Positions 43,624-52,831 of a stretch of DNA of 64,000 bases are shown piece after piece. The first letter of the stretch is position 1. The number at the start of each line of letters is the position of its first letter. Below the pieces are notes generated by a model. That model saw nothing but the letters and a program-made list of their open reading frames with translations, was not told the origin of the DNA and did not search any database. Made by a program: the position numbers and the translations under genes. This stretch comes from Pseudazoarcus pumilus (GTDB lineage Bacteria; Pseudomonadota; Gammaproteobacteria; Burkholderiales; Rhodocyclaceae), in contig NZ_CP025682.1 of the NCBI RefSeq assembly GCF_002872475.1, forward strand, positions 2,356,001 through 2,420,000, written 5' to 3'.

Positions 43624-43893
43624 ATGGATGCAGGTACCGTGATGGACATCGGCCGGCAGGCCGTACAGGTGACGTTGATGATGAGCGCGCCGCTGTTCCT
43701 CGCCGCCCTGATCACCGGCCTGGTGGTGAGCATCTTTCAGGCGGCGACGCAGATCAACGAAATGACCCTGTCGTTCGTACCGAAGCTGATCGCGATCTTC
43801 ATCACGGCCGTGGCCGCCGGCCCGTGGATGATCACGCTGATCATGGATCTGGCCACCCGCCTGATCAGCGGCATCCCGACCACCATCGGCTGA
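43624..43893 (+). CDS. fliQ: Flagellar export gate protein FliQ
   Basis: This 89-aa protein has two membrane helices, as expected for FliQ: VTLMMSAPLFLAALITGLVVSIFQAATQINEMTLSFVPKLIAIFI, then PWMITLIMDL. CGGAG precedes the ATG at 43624. It sits between fliP and fliR, the universal order. Confidence 0.97.
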   Translation: MDAGTVMDIGRQAVQVTLMMSAPLFLAALITGLVVSIFQAATQINEMTLSFVPKLIAIFITAVAAGPWMITLIMDLATRLISGIPTTIG

Positions 43894-43916
43894 CGGCTGG
43901 TCTACAGCCTTTCGCC

Positions 43917-44696
43917 ATGCTCCAGGTCACCGCCGCTCAACTCGACGCCTGGCTCGCTGCCTTCATGTTCCCGATCGCGCGCCTGCTCGGCCTGTTCGCA
44001 TCCGCGCCCCTGTGGAGCAACCGCGGCATTCCGATACGCGTGCGCCTCGCTGCGGGCCTGGCCATCGCGCTGGCGGTGCTGCCCGCACTGCCGGACATGC
44101 CGGCGGTACCGACCGATTCCTGGGATGCGCTCGGGTTGCTCATGCACCAGGTGCTGATCGGCGTGGCGATCGGCTTCATGATGCGTCTGATGTTCGCTGC
44201 GGTGGACGTGGCCGGCGAGATGATCGGCCTGCAGATGGGTCTGTCCTTCGCCATCTTCTTCAGCCCCACCACCGGCGGCCAGACCTCGGTCATCGCCGAG
44301 TTTCTCGGTCTGCTGGCATTGCTGGTGTTTCTGGCGCTGGACGGCCATTTGATGCTGGTCGGAGTGCTCGTGAAGAGCTTCGAATGGCTGCCCGTGGGCG
44401 CTGCGACCGCGCGTGACGGCTGGATGGTAATCGTGAGCCACGCCGCGCTGATGTTCGCCGCCGGCGTGATGATGGCCTTGCCGATGGTCGCGACGCTGCT
44501 GATCGCCAACATCGCGCTGGGCATCCTGACGCGCGCGGCGCCGCAGCTCAATCTCTTCGCGGTGGGCTTTCCGGTGACGCTGACGGTGGGCTTTCTGGTG
44601 CTCTTTCTGAGCCTGACGGTGATCGGCCCCGCACTGCACCGCCTGTTCGAGCAAGGCTTCGCAAGCATCGACGCGCTGCTGCGCGCGATGGCATGA
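43917..44696 (+). CDS. fliR: Flagellar export gate protein FliR
   Basis: This 259-aa multi-spanning membrane protein completes the FliPQR gate. Typical segments are ARLLGLFASAPLWSNRGIPIRVRLAAGLAIALA, GEMIGLQMGLSFAIFFSPTTGGQTSVIAEFLGLLALLVFLALDGHL and LPMVATLLIANIALGILTRAAPQLNLFAVGFP. It ends the fliK-fliR operon. No strong terminator follows in the 58 bases before the convergent lipoprotein gene. Confidence 0.96.
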   Translation: MLQVTAAQLDAWLAAFMFPIARLLGLFASAPLWSNRGIPIRVRLAAGLAIALAVLPALPDMPAVPTDSWDALGLLMHQVLIGVAIGFMMRLMFAAVDVAGEMIGLQMGLSFAIFFSPTTGGQTSVIAEFLGLLALLVFLALDGHLMLVGVLVKSFEWLPVGAATARDGWMVIVSHAALMFAAGVMMALPMVATLLIANIALGILTRAAPQLNLFAVGFPVTLTVGFLVLFLSLTVIGPALHRLFEQGFASIDALLRAMA

Positions 44697-44754
44697 GGGC
44701 GTGCGACGGGCCCACGGGTGCAACTGGGGCCGCTAGCGCAACTGCAAATTCGTT

Positions 44755-45165
44755 CTAGTAGCCCAGCATCTGCGAACGCACGACGCGGATCTCACCGCGC
44801 GCGCTGCGCCGGCCGAAGAACAGCCCCGAATCGATGCCCTCCTCGTAGCGCAGTACGTCGAATCCGGCGTGGCCGCCATCCTCGACGAGCTGGCGCGCGC
44901 CATGCAGGAAGGCCTGACGCGCCTCGCCTGCGCCCCCGGTGATCAACGTGCGCATGCGCAGTTCGAGACGATAGCGCGTCTCGTCGATCTGCGTGACGCC
45001 AACGCGCCAGCCGGGCACGAGCACATCGCGCGAGCCTTCTTCGGCCGATGCGGTCTCGGCAGCAGGCACGGCGAACATGTCCGAACCGCCCTGGGCGTGC
45101 CGTTGCTGCGACGTCGGAGCACAGGCGGCGAGCAGAAAGATCGCAAGGCAGAGCAGGGCACGCAT
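44755..45165 (-). CDS. Small predicted lipoprotein, unknown function
   Basis: This 136-aa protein begins with a lipoprotein signal peptide (RALLCLAIFLLAAC), whose Cys15 would be lipidated. The mature part contains WRVGVTQIDETRYRLELRMRTL and EDGGHAGFDVLRYEEGIDSGLFFGRRSARGEIRVV, an alpha/beta pattern reminiscent of small envelope proteins, but no family was recognised. It is the last gene of the flgK-flgL transcript, 4 bases after the flgL stop. A link to flagellar function is only positional. Confidence 0.7.
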   Translation of the reverse strand: MRALLCLAIFLLAACAPTSQQRHAQGGSDMFAVPAAETASAEEGSRDVLVPGWRVGVTQIDETRYRLELRMRTLITGGAGEARQAFLHGARQLVEDGGHAGFDVLRYEEGIDSGLFFGRRSARGEIRVVRSQMLGY

Positions 45166-45169
45166 CGAA

Positions 45170-46369
45170 TCAGCTCAGGAAGTTGAACAGGCTCAGGCCG
45201 GTCACGCGCAGGTAGGACTGTTGCGCGGCCTCGAGAAAGACCTGCTGACGCGACAGGCGCGAGATCGCCTCGGCAACGTCGACATCCTGCAAGCGCGAGA
45301 TCTCGGACGCGTACTGCACCTCGAGGTCGCCGCCGACATTGGCGAGATTGTCGATCTCCACCATTTGCGAGCCGATGCGTGCACGTACGCGGGAGATGCT
45401 CTCCAGCGCGGAATCCAGCGTATCGAGTCCGAAGGCCACGGCGGCATCGGCGACCTCGGCCGCGCCGGGGCGCTCGACGGCATCGATCACCAGCGCGAGG
45501 TTGGCGAAGATGTCGTCGGAGGCGACGAAGGCCTCGAATCGATCGCCCGCCTCCGGTGTACCGGCGATCTCGAACTCGACGCCGCCATCGAACGTGATCG
45601 TGTCCGGCGGCCCGGCAGTGAACGTGACCGGCGCAATGTTCTGGTCGGGCTGTCCGGGCTCGCGGCGCGTGACCGCATAGTTCGCGCCGTCATACTCGAT
45701 CTCGTACCGAATGCCCGCATCGGGCGCGACCGAGCCGCCCGCCAGCGTGATTGCCCCGTCGCCGGTGTTGTCGGCGGCCGCCGCGGTCCACACCGGATCG
45801 TCGGGCAGGCGCACGCCGGCGAACACTTCCGATCCCGCGAAAGAAACCGGCATCGTGCGCGCAGCCGAGACCTGTACGCCGACATTGCTGTCGTCGCCCT
45901 GGTAGGCGACGTTGCCGAAGCCGCCGACGTAGGGCTGGGTGTTCGTCTTGAAGCCGGAGAACACGAAGTCGCCCTGCGCATCCTTGCTGTTGGCGATGCC
46001 CAACAACGCGTCGTACTGCGCACGCAGGTCGGTGGTAATGGCCTCGCGCTCTTTCGAACCGTAGGCCGCGTTGCCCGCCTGCACGACACGCTCGCGCACG
46101 TACTGCAGGATGTCGCCGACGCCCGTCAGGCGACTTTCGACGACGCCCAGCCGGTCATAGGCGTTGGACTGGTTGGTCATGAACTGCTGATTGACCTCGC
46201 GCGACTGCCCGACCTCGAGCGCGCGCGCAGCCGCGATCGGGTCATCCGACGGCGTCAGGATGCGCCGCCCGCTGGCAAGCTGCTGCTGGGTCTTGAGCAA
46301 GGACGCAGTCTGGTTCTGCATCTGCACCAGACCCTTGTCGTAGATCATGCTGGTCGATACGCGCATCAC
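45170..46369 (-). CDS. flgL: Hook-filament junction protein FlgL (HAP3)
   Basis: This 399-aa protein has the flagellin-like N-terminus RVSTSMIYDKGLVQMQNQTASLLKTQQQLASGRRILTPSDDPIAAARALE and C-terminus QDVDVAEAISRLSRQQVFLEAAQQSYLRVTGLSLFNFL. The middle is a variable domain rich in Asp/Gly. FlgL joins the hook to the filament together with FlgK. It follows flgK by 8 bases on the minus strand. Confidence 0.96.
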   Translation of the reverse strand: MMRVSTSMIYDKGLVQMQNQTASLLKTQQQLASGRRILTPSDDPIAAARALEVGQSREVNQQFMTNQSNAYDRLGVVESRLTGVGDILQYVRERVVQAGNAAYGSKEREAITTDLRAQYDALLGIANSKDAQGDFVFSGFKTNTQPYVGGFGNVAYQGDDSNVGVQVSAARTMPVSFAGSEVFAGVRLPDDPVWTAAAADNTGDGAITLAGGSVAPDAGIRYEIEYDGANYAVTRREPGQPDQNIAPVTFTAGPPDTITFDGGVEFEIAGTPEAGDRFEAFVASDDIFANLALVIDAVERPGAAEVADAAVAFGLDTLDSALESISRVRARIGSQMVEIDNLANVGGDLEVQYASEISRLQDVDVAEAISRLSRQQVFLEAAQQSYLRVTGLSLFNFLS

Positions 46370-46377
46370 ATCACTCC

Positions 46378-48306
46378 TCAGCGGCCGAAGGACAGCACTT
46401 CGTCGAACAGGCGCTGCGCCACCGTCATCACGCGCGCCGAAGCCTGATAGGCCTGCTGGAAACGGATCAGGTTGGCCGCCTCCTCGTCGAGGTTCACACC
46501 GGAAAAGGACTCGCGTGCATCCCTGGCCTGCTGCAGCAACGACTCCTGCGCCTTCTCGCCGGTCTGCGCCTCGCGCGCCTTGTTGCCGACGAAGGACACC
46601 AGTTGCGAGTACGCCGACTGCATCGTCGCGCGCGGCGTGCCATCGGCTCCGGTAAGCATCACCCGGCTCGTCTGCAAGGCGGCGATGGCGAGCATGTTGC
46701 GGTTGTCTCCGGGGACCGCGTCATCGAAGGAGAAGGCGAAGGTGTCCGCGTCGGAGGGCACGCCCGACAGGCGGAACGAGAACGACTGCGTGCCGTCGGA
46801 GATCGTGAACTCCTTGGGCGAGTCCACGGCCGGATCGTAATCGCCGTCAGGCACGAAAGCGTAGCCCGGCGGCAGCCCCGTCAATTCCTGGTTGGTCGCA
46901 TCGAAACTCAGTTCGAACGACGACGGATAGGCCACCGACTGGTCGGGCTGCGCGCTCAGCACGGCCACACCCGAACCGGCGTTGCCCTCGGCATCGATGG
47001 TCACGGCCGAGCCGGCGGCGATGCGCGCCGGATCGCTCATCGTCGGCGACAGTGTGATGCTGCGGGCGGCGTCGCGCAGCGGCGTGATGATGAAGCTCTC
47101 GCCGGCCACGGCATTCCCGGGAATCGAGATGGACAGGCCCAGCTCGGCTTCCGGGTCGGCAATGACGGTCCCGTCGGATACGCGCTCCAGCGTGTAGGTG
47201 CTGGGGCTGGTCCACTCCAGACGGTAGCTCTCGCGATCGAGCAGCGAGTCGTCGACGATCGCGACTTGCGGCGCGTCGCCGGTGACCGCGCCTTCGGGCT
47301 GGACCATCGACGGTGCGAAGAAGTTGCCACCCGCCTGTCCGTCCAGGTCGAGACCCAGCCGATGCTGACGATTGACGACTTCGATGAGGTTGCGCGCGAT
47401 CAGGTCGATCTGGTTCTGCGTCTGGTCGAGCACCTCGCTGCGGAACGACAACAGGCCACCGAGGGCACCGCCGGCAAGCAGACGCTCGGGCAGCACGATG
47501 TCGGTTCCGCTGGGATTGTCGACGACGATGGTCTGGCGCGTCGGATCGTTCGGGTCGTTGGTGACCGTCTTGAGCTGGACCGTGCTGTTGCCCTGCACCA
47601 AGGCCTGGCCGGAGCCGATGAACACGCTCATCTGGCCATCGCGCTCGATGATGCCGCGCGCCTGGATCAGCGTATTGAGTTCGAGCAGCAGCTCATTGCG
47701 CTGATCCTGCAGGTCATTGGCCTGATAACCCTGAGCACCGGATGCCTGGGCAAGCGCAATGCGCTGGTTGAGTTCGGCGATGTCGCGGCCGATCGAGTTG
47801 ATGCGCTCGACGCTCTGTCCGATCTCGGCTTCGGTGCCTTCGCGCACTTCCTGGATACGCCCGTCCATCGCGCGGATGCGCGCCGACACGCTCTCGGCGG
47901 TCGACAACATGGCCTGCCGTGCGGGGATGCTGGTCGGATTGGCGGCGACGTCCTGCACCGCAGCGAAGAACTGGTTGAGCACCGGGGAGAGCCCCACCTC
48001 GGGGTCGGCGAGCAGATTGTTGATCTGCGAGATCTGCGCACCATAGGCCTGGAACTCGGAGAAGCGGTTCTGCGAGTTGCGCACCTGGGTGTCGAGGAAC
48101 TCGTTGTACTGGCGCGTGACGTTGCCCACCTGCACACCGTTGCCGAAGAATCCGACACCGCTGAACTCGGGGTCGTTGGCGAGTTGCGAGACGAGCTGGC
48201 GCGAATACCCCGGCGTGTTGGCATTGCTGATGTTGTGCGAGGTCGTGTTGAGGTTGAGCTGGGCGACGTTCAAGCCCGACAGACCGATTCCGAGCATTCC
48301 GGCCAT
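46378..48306 (-). CDS. flgK: Hook-filament junction protein FlgK (HAP1)
   Basis: This 642-aa protein has the FlgK N-terminus (LGIGLSGLNVAQLNLNTTSHNISNANTPGYSRQLV), the coiled-coil D1 region (RIQEVREGTEAEIGQSVERINSIGRDIAELNQRIALAQ) and the C-terminus VNLDEEAANLIRFQQAYQASARVMTVAQRLFDEVL. FlgK forms the first junction layer above the hook. Its sigma-54 promoter lies in the 51-base gap after flgJ. Confidence 0.97.
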   Translation of the reverse strand: MAGMLGIGLSGLNVAQLNLNTTSHNISNANTPGYSRQLVSQLANDPEFSGVGFFGNGVQVGNVTRQYNEFLDTQVRNSQNRFSEFQAYGAQISQINNLLADPEVGLSPVLNQFFAAVQDVAANPTSIPARQAMLSTAESVSARIRAMDGRIQEVREGTEAEIGQSVERINSIGRDIAELNQRIALAQASGAQGYQANDLQDQRNELLLELNTLIQARGIIERDGQMSVFIGSGQALVQGNSTVQLKTVTNDPNDPTRQTIVVDNPSGTDIVLPERLLAGGALGGLLSFRSEVLDQTQNQIDLIARNLIEVVNRQHRLGLDLDGQAGGNFFAPSMVQPEGAVTGDAPQVAIVDDSLLDRESYRLEWTSPSTYTLERVSDGTVIADPEAELGLSISIPGNAVAGESFIITPLRDAARSITLSPTMSDPARIAAGSAVTIDAEGNAGSGVAVLSAQPDQSVAYPSSFELSFDATNQELTGLPPGYAFVPDGDYDPAVDSPKEFTISDGTQSFSFRLSGVPSDADTFAFSFDDAVPGDNRNMLAIAALQTSRVMLTGADGTPRATMQSAYSQLVSFVGNKAREAQTGEKAQESLLQQARDARESFSGVNLDEEAANLIRFQQAYQASARVMTVAQRLFDEVLSFGR

Positions 48307-48338
48307 GATTCACTCCCAATGGCGTTTGACCGGACTAC

Positions 48339-48354
48339 TGCAAGAAGCTTGCCA
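48339..48354 (-). promoter_or_regulatory. Sigma-54 promoter of flgKL
   Basis: The minus strand reads TGGCAAGCTTCTTGCA, matching TGGCACG-N4-TTGCW at all but one position. It begins 4 bases after the flgJ stop. Transcription would start near 48328, 22 bases before flgK. Confidence 0.82.
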
Positions 48355-48357
48355 GTT

Positions 48358-49341
48358 TCACCGCAGCCGTTCGACAAAGGACGTCTGGAAGCTCCCGGCG
48401 ACGGCCTCGAGGCGGTCGCCGATCACCCGCTGCAGCTTGTCCGCGTACTGCGGATCCGTCGCATAACCCGCCTTTTGCAGCGCGCCGGCAAAGGCGGCGG
48501 CGTCCTGCTGGCCGATCACCCCGGCATAGCGCGGATTGTCCGCGAGCAGCGCGACATAGTCGTCGAAGGCTTCGGCATACGAATCGTAGGCGCGAAAGCG
48601 CGCATTCTCGGTGGTTGCACGGCCTGCGACGTACTCGGTCACCGGCAGTTCGACCACCTCGCCGCGCCAGCCCGCACCGGCCTTGACGTTGAACAGATTG
48701 TGGCTTGGCGAGCCATCGGCCCGGCGCAACTCGGCACGTCCCCAACCGGTTTCCAGCGCCGCCTGAGCGACGACGAAATGCGTGGGCACGCCGAGCTTGC
48801 GACCCGCGTCGGCGGCGTGATCCCAGACCTGTCCGACGAAAGACCCGACGTGGTCCGGCAGCCCGTCGAGGGACGGGCGCGTCGCCCCCGGAGCGGCAAT
48901 CTCCGCCGCTTCGGGCGAACCCTTTTCCGCCACGGGGGCACTTCGTGCGGCAGGAATTGCCGGCCGGCGGATCACGTCTGCAAGGTCGAAGTAAGTCCGC
49001 CCGTCCGGCCCCACGGTGGTATTCCCGCTGCGCCGCTGCATCGCCTCGCCGCCGAGCTGGCGGAAGATCGCGTCGGCAAGACCGGTGCCGCCGCCGCGCG
49101 TGGCCAGTTCACCGGCAATCTGCTGGTCGTGGAGCTGCTGGAACATGCTCGTCTGCTCGGAATCGAACAGCCCGTCCGGAGGCGTCGCCTCGCGCATCGC
49201 CTTGAACACCATCTGCATGAACACCGCTTCGAACTGCTGCGCCGCGGCGCGCAAGGCCTCGGGCGAATCACCCTCGCGCGCGAGCCGCTTGAGGTCGCCC
49301 AGCGAGCGCGGATCCATCGCGTTCAGGGAGGCGACGCTCAT
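48358..49341 (-). CDS. flgJ: Flagellar rod assembly protein / muramidase FlgJ
   Basis: This 327-aa protein has an N-terminal rod-cap domain (AAQQFEAVFMQMVFKAMREA, LFDSEQTSMFQQLHDQQIAGELA) and a C-terminal peptidoglycan hydrolase domain from about residue 165: FVVAQAALETGWGRAEL with the catalytic Glu, SHNLFNVKAG, and AFRAYDSYAEAFDDYVALL. It digests peptidoglycan so that the rod can pass. The ATG at 49341 is chosen over a TTG 6 bases upstream and overlaps the neighbouring flgI region by none. GAGG lies upstream, inside the flgI end. Confidence 0.95.
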   Translation of the reverse strand: MSVASLNAMDPRSLGDLKRLAREGDSPEALRAAAQQFEAVFMQMVFKAMREATPPDGLFDSEQTSMFQQLHDQQIAGELATRGGGTGLADAIFRQLGGEAMQRRSGNTTVGPDGRTYFDLADVIRRPAIPAARSAPVAEKGSPEAAEIAAPGATRPSLDGLPDHVGSFVGQVWDHAADAGRKLGVPTHFVVAQAALETGWGRAELRRADGSPSHNLFNVKAGAGWRGEVVELPVTEYVAGRATTENARFRAYDSYAEAFDDYVALLADNPRYAGVIGQQDAAAFAGALQKAGYATDPQYADKLQRVIGDRLEAVAGSFQTSFVERLR

Positions 49342-49343
49342 GA

Positions 49344-50450
49344 TCAAATGACCTCGAGCTCGGCCCGTAGCGCCCCGGCCGCCTTCATGGCCTGCAGGAT
49401 GCTGACCAGATCCATGGGCGTGGCGCCGATCGCGTTGAGGGCGTTGACGACCTCAGACAGACTCGCCGATTCGGCCACGTTGAAGATCGTCGACGGCGCC
49501 TGCTCGATGTCGACGTTGCCCTGCTCGACGATGACGGTGTCGGCGTCGGTGAAGGGCGGAGGCTGAATCACGCCGACGTCCGTGCCAATCGTCACCGTCA
49601 GGTTGCCATGCGCAACGGCCACGTTCTGCAGCGTCACGCGCTGGTTCATCACCACCGAGCCGGTGCGCGAATTGACGATGACCTTGGCCACCTGCTGTTC
49701 GGGGGTGACCTGCAGGCTCTCGAGTCGCCCGATGAAGGCCACGCGCTCGGTCGAATCGAGCGGCGCACGCACGCGGATCGTGCGCCCGTCGAGCGCCGTG
49801 GCCGCGCCATCGCCGGCGGCGAGATTGATCGCGTCGACCACGCGCCGGGCCGTACCGAAGTCGGTGTCCTTGAGTTCGAAGGTGACGAACTCGCCCTGTC
49901 CGAGACTGCTCGCCACCGCGCGCTCCACCGTCGCGCCTGCGGGCACCCGACCGGCGGACAGATGGTTGATCACCTGCGACGCGCCCGGCGCCGAGGCACC
50001 CGCGCCACCGACCACGACGTTGCCCTGGGCAATCGCATACACCTGCCCGTCCACGCCCTTGAGCGGCGTCATCACCAGGGTGCCGCCGCGCAGACTCTTG
50101 GCGTTGCCCATCGACGAGACCGTCACGTCGATGTTCTGCCCTGGGCGCGCGAATGCGGGAAGGCTGGCGGTGACCATCACCGCCGCCACGTTCTTGAGCT
50201 GCAGATTGGTCCCCGGCGGCAGCGTCACGCCCATGTTGCCGAGCATGTTGATGATGCTCTGCACGGTAAACGGCGTCTGCGTGGTCTGGTCGCCGCTGCC
50301 GTCCAGACCCACCACCAGACCGTAGCCGACGAGCTGGTTGCTGCGTACGCCGGCAATCGAGGTCAGATCCTTGATGCGTTCGGCCGCAGCCGTCGCCAGC
50401 GGCGCGAGCAGCGCGGCGATCACGACCGTAATGATCCAGATGCGTTTCAT
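49344..50450 (-). CDS. flgI: Flagellar P-ring protein FlgI
   Basis: This 368-aa periplasmic protein has a signal peptide (KRIWIITVVIAALLAPLATAAA) and the conserved start ERIKDLTSIAGVRSNQLVGYGLVVGLDGSGDQT. Further signatures are ARPGQNIDVTVSSMGNAKSLRGGTLVMTPL and ATPMDLVSILQAMKAAGALRAELEVI at the C-terminus. FlgI forms the ring in the peptidoglycan layer that acts as a rod bushing. The length is normal. Confidence 0.97.
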   Translation of the reverse strand: MKRIWIITVVIAALLAPLATAAAERIKDLTSIAGVRSNQLVGYGLVVGLDGSGDQTTQTPFTVQSIINMLGNMGVTLPPGTNLQLKNVAAVMVTASLPAFARPGQNIDVTVSSMGNAKSLRGGTLVMTPLKGVDGQVYAIAQGNVVVGGAGASAPGASQVINHLSAGRVPAGATVERAVASSLGQGEFVTFELKDTDFGTARRVVDAINLAAGDGAATALDGRTIRVRAPLDSTERVAFIGRLESLQVTPEQQVAKVIVNSRTGSVVMNQRVTLQNVAVAHGNLTVTIGTDVGVIQPPPFTDADTVIVEQGNVDIEQAPSTIFNVAESASLSEVVNALNAIGATPMDLVSILQAMKAAGALRAELEVI

Positions 50451-50463
50451 GCCGGGTGCTCCG

Positions 50464-51141
50464 TCAGAACGGGAAGAAGGCCAGCAGGAACCGCTGCAGC
50501 CAGCCCATGCGCTGCGACTCGTCGATGAAGCCGCTGCCCTTGTATTCGATGCGCGCGTCGGCCACCTGCGTCGACTGCACGGTGTTGGAGGTGGTCACGG
50601 TATTGGGGTTGACCACCCCGGAGAAGCGGATGAACTCGTCTCCCTGATTGATCGCCACCTGCTTCTCGCCCGAGACCAGCAGGTTTCCGTTGGGGAAGAC
50701 GTCGATGACGGTCACGGTAATGGTGCCGTTGAAGGCGTTGTTGGCGGCCGCACCGCCCTGCCCGGCGAAGCCGGACTCGGCGCCGGCCTCGACGCTGAAA
50801 CGCCCAAGCGACGAGGCGGAAGCATTGCCCAGTGCGGCGATGCCGGCGGTCAGCGAGGACGACCGGTCGGCGGTGGCGTTGGAACTCTTCTGCGCCGTGG
50901 TGCGTTCGACCAGATTGATCGTCAGCGTGTCGCCGGGATGGCGCGCGCGCCGGTCTTCGAACAGCGGCCGGGTATGCGCCGCGCGATAGATCGCACCGGT
51001 CGCCATCGTCGCCTCTCCGCGCAAATCCGGGCGCACGCTCATCGGCTGGTGCACCGCCGTTGGCGGCACCGTGTAGGGCTGGGCACAGGCGGCGAGCCAC
51101 AGTGCAGCCAGAGCGGGGAGGAAACGCAAGAAGGCCATCAT
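50464..51141 (-). CDS. flgH: Flagellar L-ring lipoprotein FlgH
   Basis: This 225-aa outer-membrane lipoprotein has a lipobox LAALWLAAC and the FlgH signatures [23 protein letters not shown] and [30 protein letters not shown]. FlgH makes the L-ring. The ATG at 51141 is annotated, but a GTG at 51153 overlaps the flgG stop by 4 bases and could be the coupled start; an ATG at 51138 also exists. All choices keep the signal peptide. Confidence 0.95.
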   Translation of the reverse strand: MMAFLRFLPALAALWLAACAQPYTVPPTAVHQPMSVRPDLRGEATMATGAIYRAAHTRPLFEDRRARHPGDTLTINLVERTTAQKSSNATADRSSSLTAGIAALGNASASSLGRFSVEAGAESGFAGQGGAAANNAFNGTITVTVIDVFPNGNLLVSGEKQVAINQGDEFIRFSGVVNPNTVTTSNTVQSTQVADARIEYKGSGFIDESQRMGWLQRFLLAFFPF

Positions 51142-51149
51142 GAAAACGC

Positions 51150-51932
51150 TCACAACTGGGTCAGCCGGCCCAGCATCTGATCCGAGGTCTGGATCGCACG
51201 GGAATTGAGTTCGTAGGCGCGCTGGGTGACGATCATGCTCACCAGCTCTTCGGCGACGTTGACGTTGGAGGCCTCGACATAGCCCTGGTTGAGTACACCC
51301 GCACCGTTGGTGCCCGGCTGATTCGGCGTGGCGATACCGCTCGATGCGGTTTCGATGAACAGGTTCTCGCCGATGTTCTGCAGGCCGCCGGTATTGACGA
51401 AGGTCGCAACCTGGATCGCGCCGACCTCGACCGGCTGCACCGCGCCAGCCTGCAACACGCTGACCGTGCCGTCCTTGCCGATGGTGATCGACAGCGCATC
51501 CTGCGGAATATTGATGTTGTCGGCGAGCAGGTAGCCACTGGCCGTAACCATGTTGCCCTGGTTATCGAGCTGGAAGGCCCCGTCGCGCGTGTAGGCCAGC
51601 GTGCCGTCGGGCTGTTCGATCTGGAAGAAGCCGTTGCCCTGGATGGCGACATCCAGTGAGTTTCCGGTCTGTTGCAGACTGCCCTGGGTAAAGATCTTCT
51701 CGGTGGCCACGGCGCGTACGCCCGTGCCCACCTGCAGTCCGCTGGAGATCTGATTGATCTGCGTCTGCTGTCCGCCGGGCTGACGCATGGTCTGGTAGAG
51801 CAGATCCTCGAACACCGCGCGCGAGCGCTTGTAGCCGTTGGTCGCGACGTTGGCGAGGTTGTTGGAGATGACGTCGAGCTGGGTCTGCTGGGCGTCGAGC
51901 CCGGTGCGGGCGGTCCAGAGCGAGCGGATCAT
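51150..51932 (-). CDS. flgG: Flagellar distal rod protein FlgG
   Basis: This 260-aa protein begins [39 protein letters not shown] and ends [38 protein letters not shown], both typical of FlgG. It builds the distal rod. The ATG at 51932 is the family start; the in-frame extension to 52019 has no family match. A 118-base gap separates it from flgF. Confidence 0.97.
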   Translation of the reverse strand: MIRSLWTARTGLDAQQTQLDVISNNLANVATNGYKRSRAVFEDLLYQTMRQPGGQQTQINQISSGLQVGTGVRAVATEKIFTQGSLQQTGNSLDVAIQGNGFFQIEQPDGTLAYTRDGAFQLDNQGNMVTASGYLLADNINIPQDALSITIGKDGTVSVLQAGAVQPVEVGAIQVATFVNTGGLQNIGENLFIETASSGIATPNQPGTNGAGVLNQGYVEASNVNVAEELVSMIVTQRAYELNSRAIQTSDQMLGRLTQL

Positions 51933-52050
51933 TGCAGTGACTCCTGTTGCGGGCGGCGCACGGGCTGCCCCGACGAGGCCAGAGTACGCGGAGCGTGCGC
52001 CGCGCGAAGCGGCGAACAAGGCCGCGAAAGCGTCTCTTATCGCAGCCGCG

Positions 52051-52785
52051 TCAGCGCGACAGAACCCGCGTGGCGGCCTCGTCGTTGGTCTGTGCGGTCT
52101 GCAGCATGCGTGTCTGCATCTCGAACTGTCGTGCCAGCGAGATCATCGTCACGAGCTGGTCGACGACGTTGACGTTGCTGCCTTCGACATAGCCACCTGC
52201 GACCTGCACGTTCTCGTCGAGTGGCGCCGGCTCGCCATTCGCGGTGCGAAACAGACCGTCGTCGCCGCGTCTGAGATCCTGCTCGGGCGGGTTGACCAGC
52301 TTGAGCCGGTCGACGATGTTGACGACGCCGTTCGCGCCGGGCTCGATCACCGAGACCGTACCGTCGCGTCCAATCGTGACCTCGCTGTCCGGCGGAATCG
52401 CGATCGGCCCTGCCTCGCCGATCAGCGGCAGGCCATTGCGCGTCTGCAGGGTGCCGTTGGCGCTGGTCTCGAAGCTGCCGTCTCGCGTGTACGCCTCGCC
52501 ACCGTTCGGGGCCTGCACGGCGAACCAGCCCTTGCCCTCGATCGCGGCATCGAAACTGCGTCCCGTATGCTGCAAAGGCCCCGGCGTGAAATTGCTGGCC
52601 ACGCTGGCATCCACCGCGAAGGCGCGGGTGCGCAGCGCCTCGCTTTGCAGTTCGACCGCGCGCAAGCGATGCATCTCGGAGCGAAAACCGGTGGAGTTGG
52701 CATTGGCGAGGTTGTTGGCCACGGCGGACTGCTGGTCCAGCGTGCCCTTGGCCCCGGTCATCGCGGTGTAGATCAGGCGATCCAT
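52051..52785 (-). CDS. flgF: Flagellar proximal rod protein FlgF
   Basis: This 244-aa protein begins [38 protein letters not shown] and ends [26 protein letters not shown], as in FlgF. GGAGAA lies before the ATG at 52785. It forms part of the proximal rod. A 46-base gap separates it from flgE. Confidence 0.96.
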   Translation of the reverse strand: MDRLIYTAMTGAKGTLDQQSAVANNLANANSTGFRSEMHRLRAVELQSEALRTRAFAVDASVASNFTPGPLQHTGRSFDAAIEGKGWFAVQAPNGGEAYTRDGSFETSANGTLQTRNGLPLIGEAGPIAIPPDSEVTIGRDGTVSVIEPGANGVVNIVDRLKLVNPPEQDLRRGDDGLFRTANGEPAPLDENVQVAGGYVEGSNVNVVDQLVTMISLARQFEMQTRMLQTAQTNDEAATRVLSR

Positions 52786-52831
52786 GACGTTCTCCACTCG
52801 CCTGCGGCGCATGCGCCGCAGGCGACGACGC

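Noticed and set aside
46603-49566. 987-aa plus-strand open frame over flgK, flgJ and flgI.
   Set aside because: It is a high-GC antisense shadow; the three minus-strand genes are unambiguous flagellar proteins.
51960-52000. Minus-strand TGGCCTCGTCGGGGCA upstream of flgG as a sigma-54 promoter.
   Set aside because: The spacing is right, but the -12 TTGC and the CACG of -24 are lost, and flgG is inside an operon.
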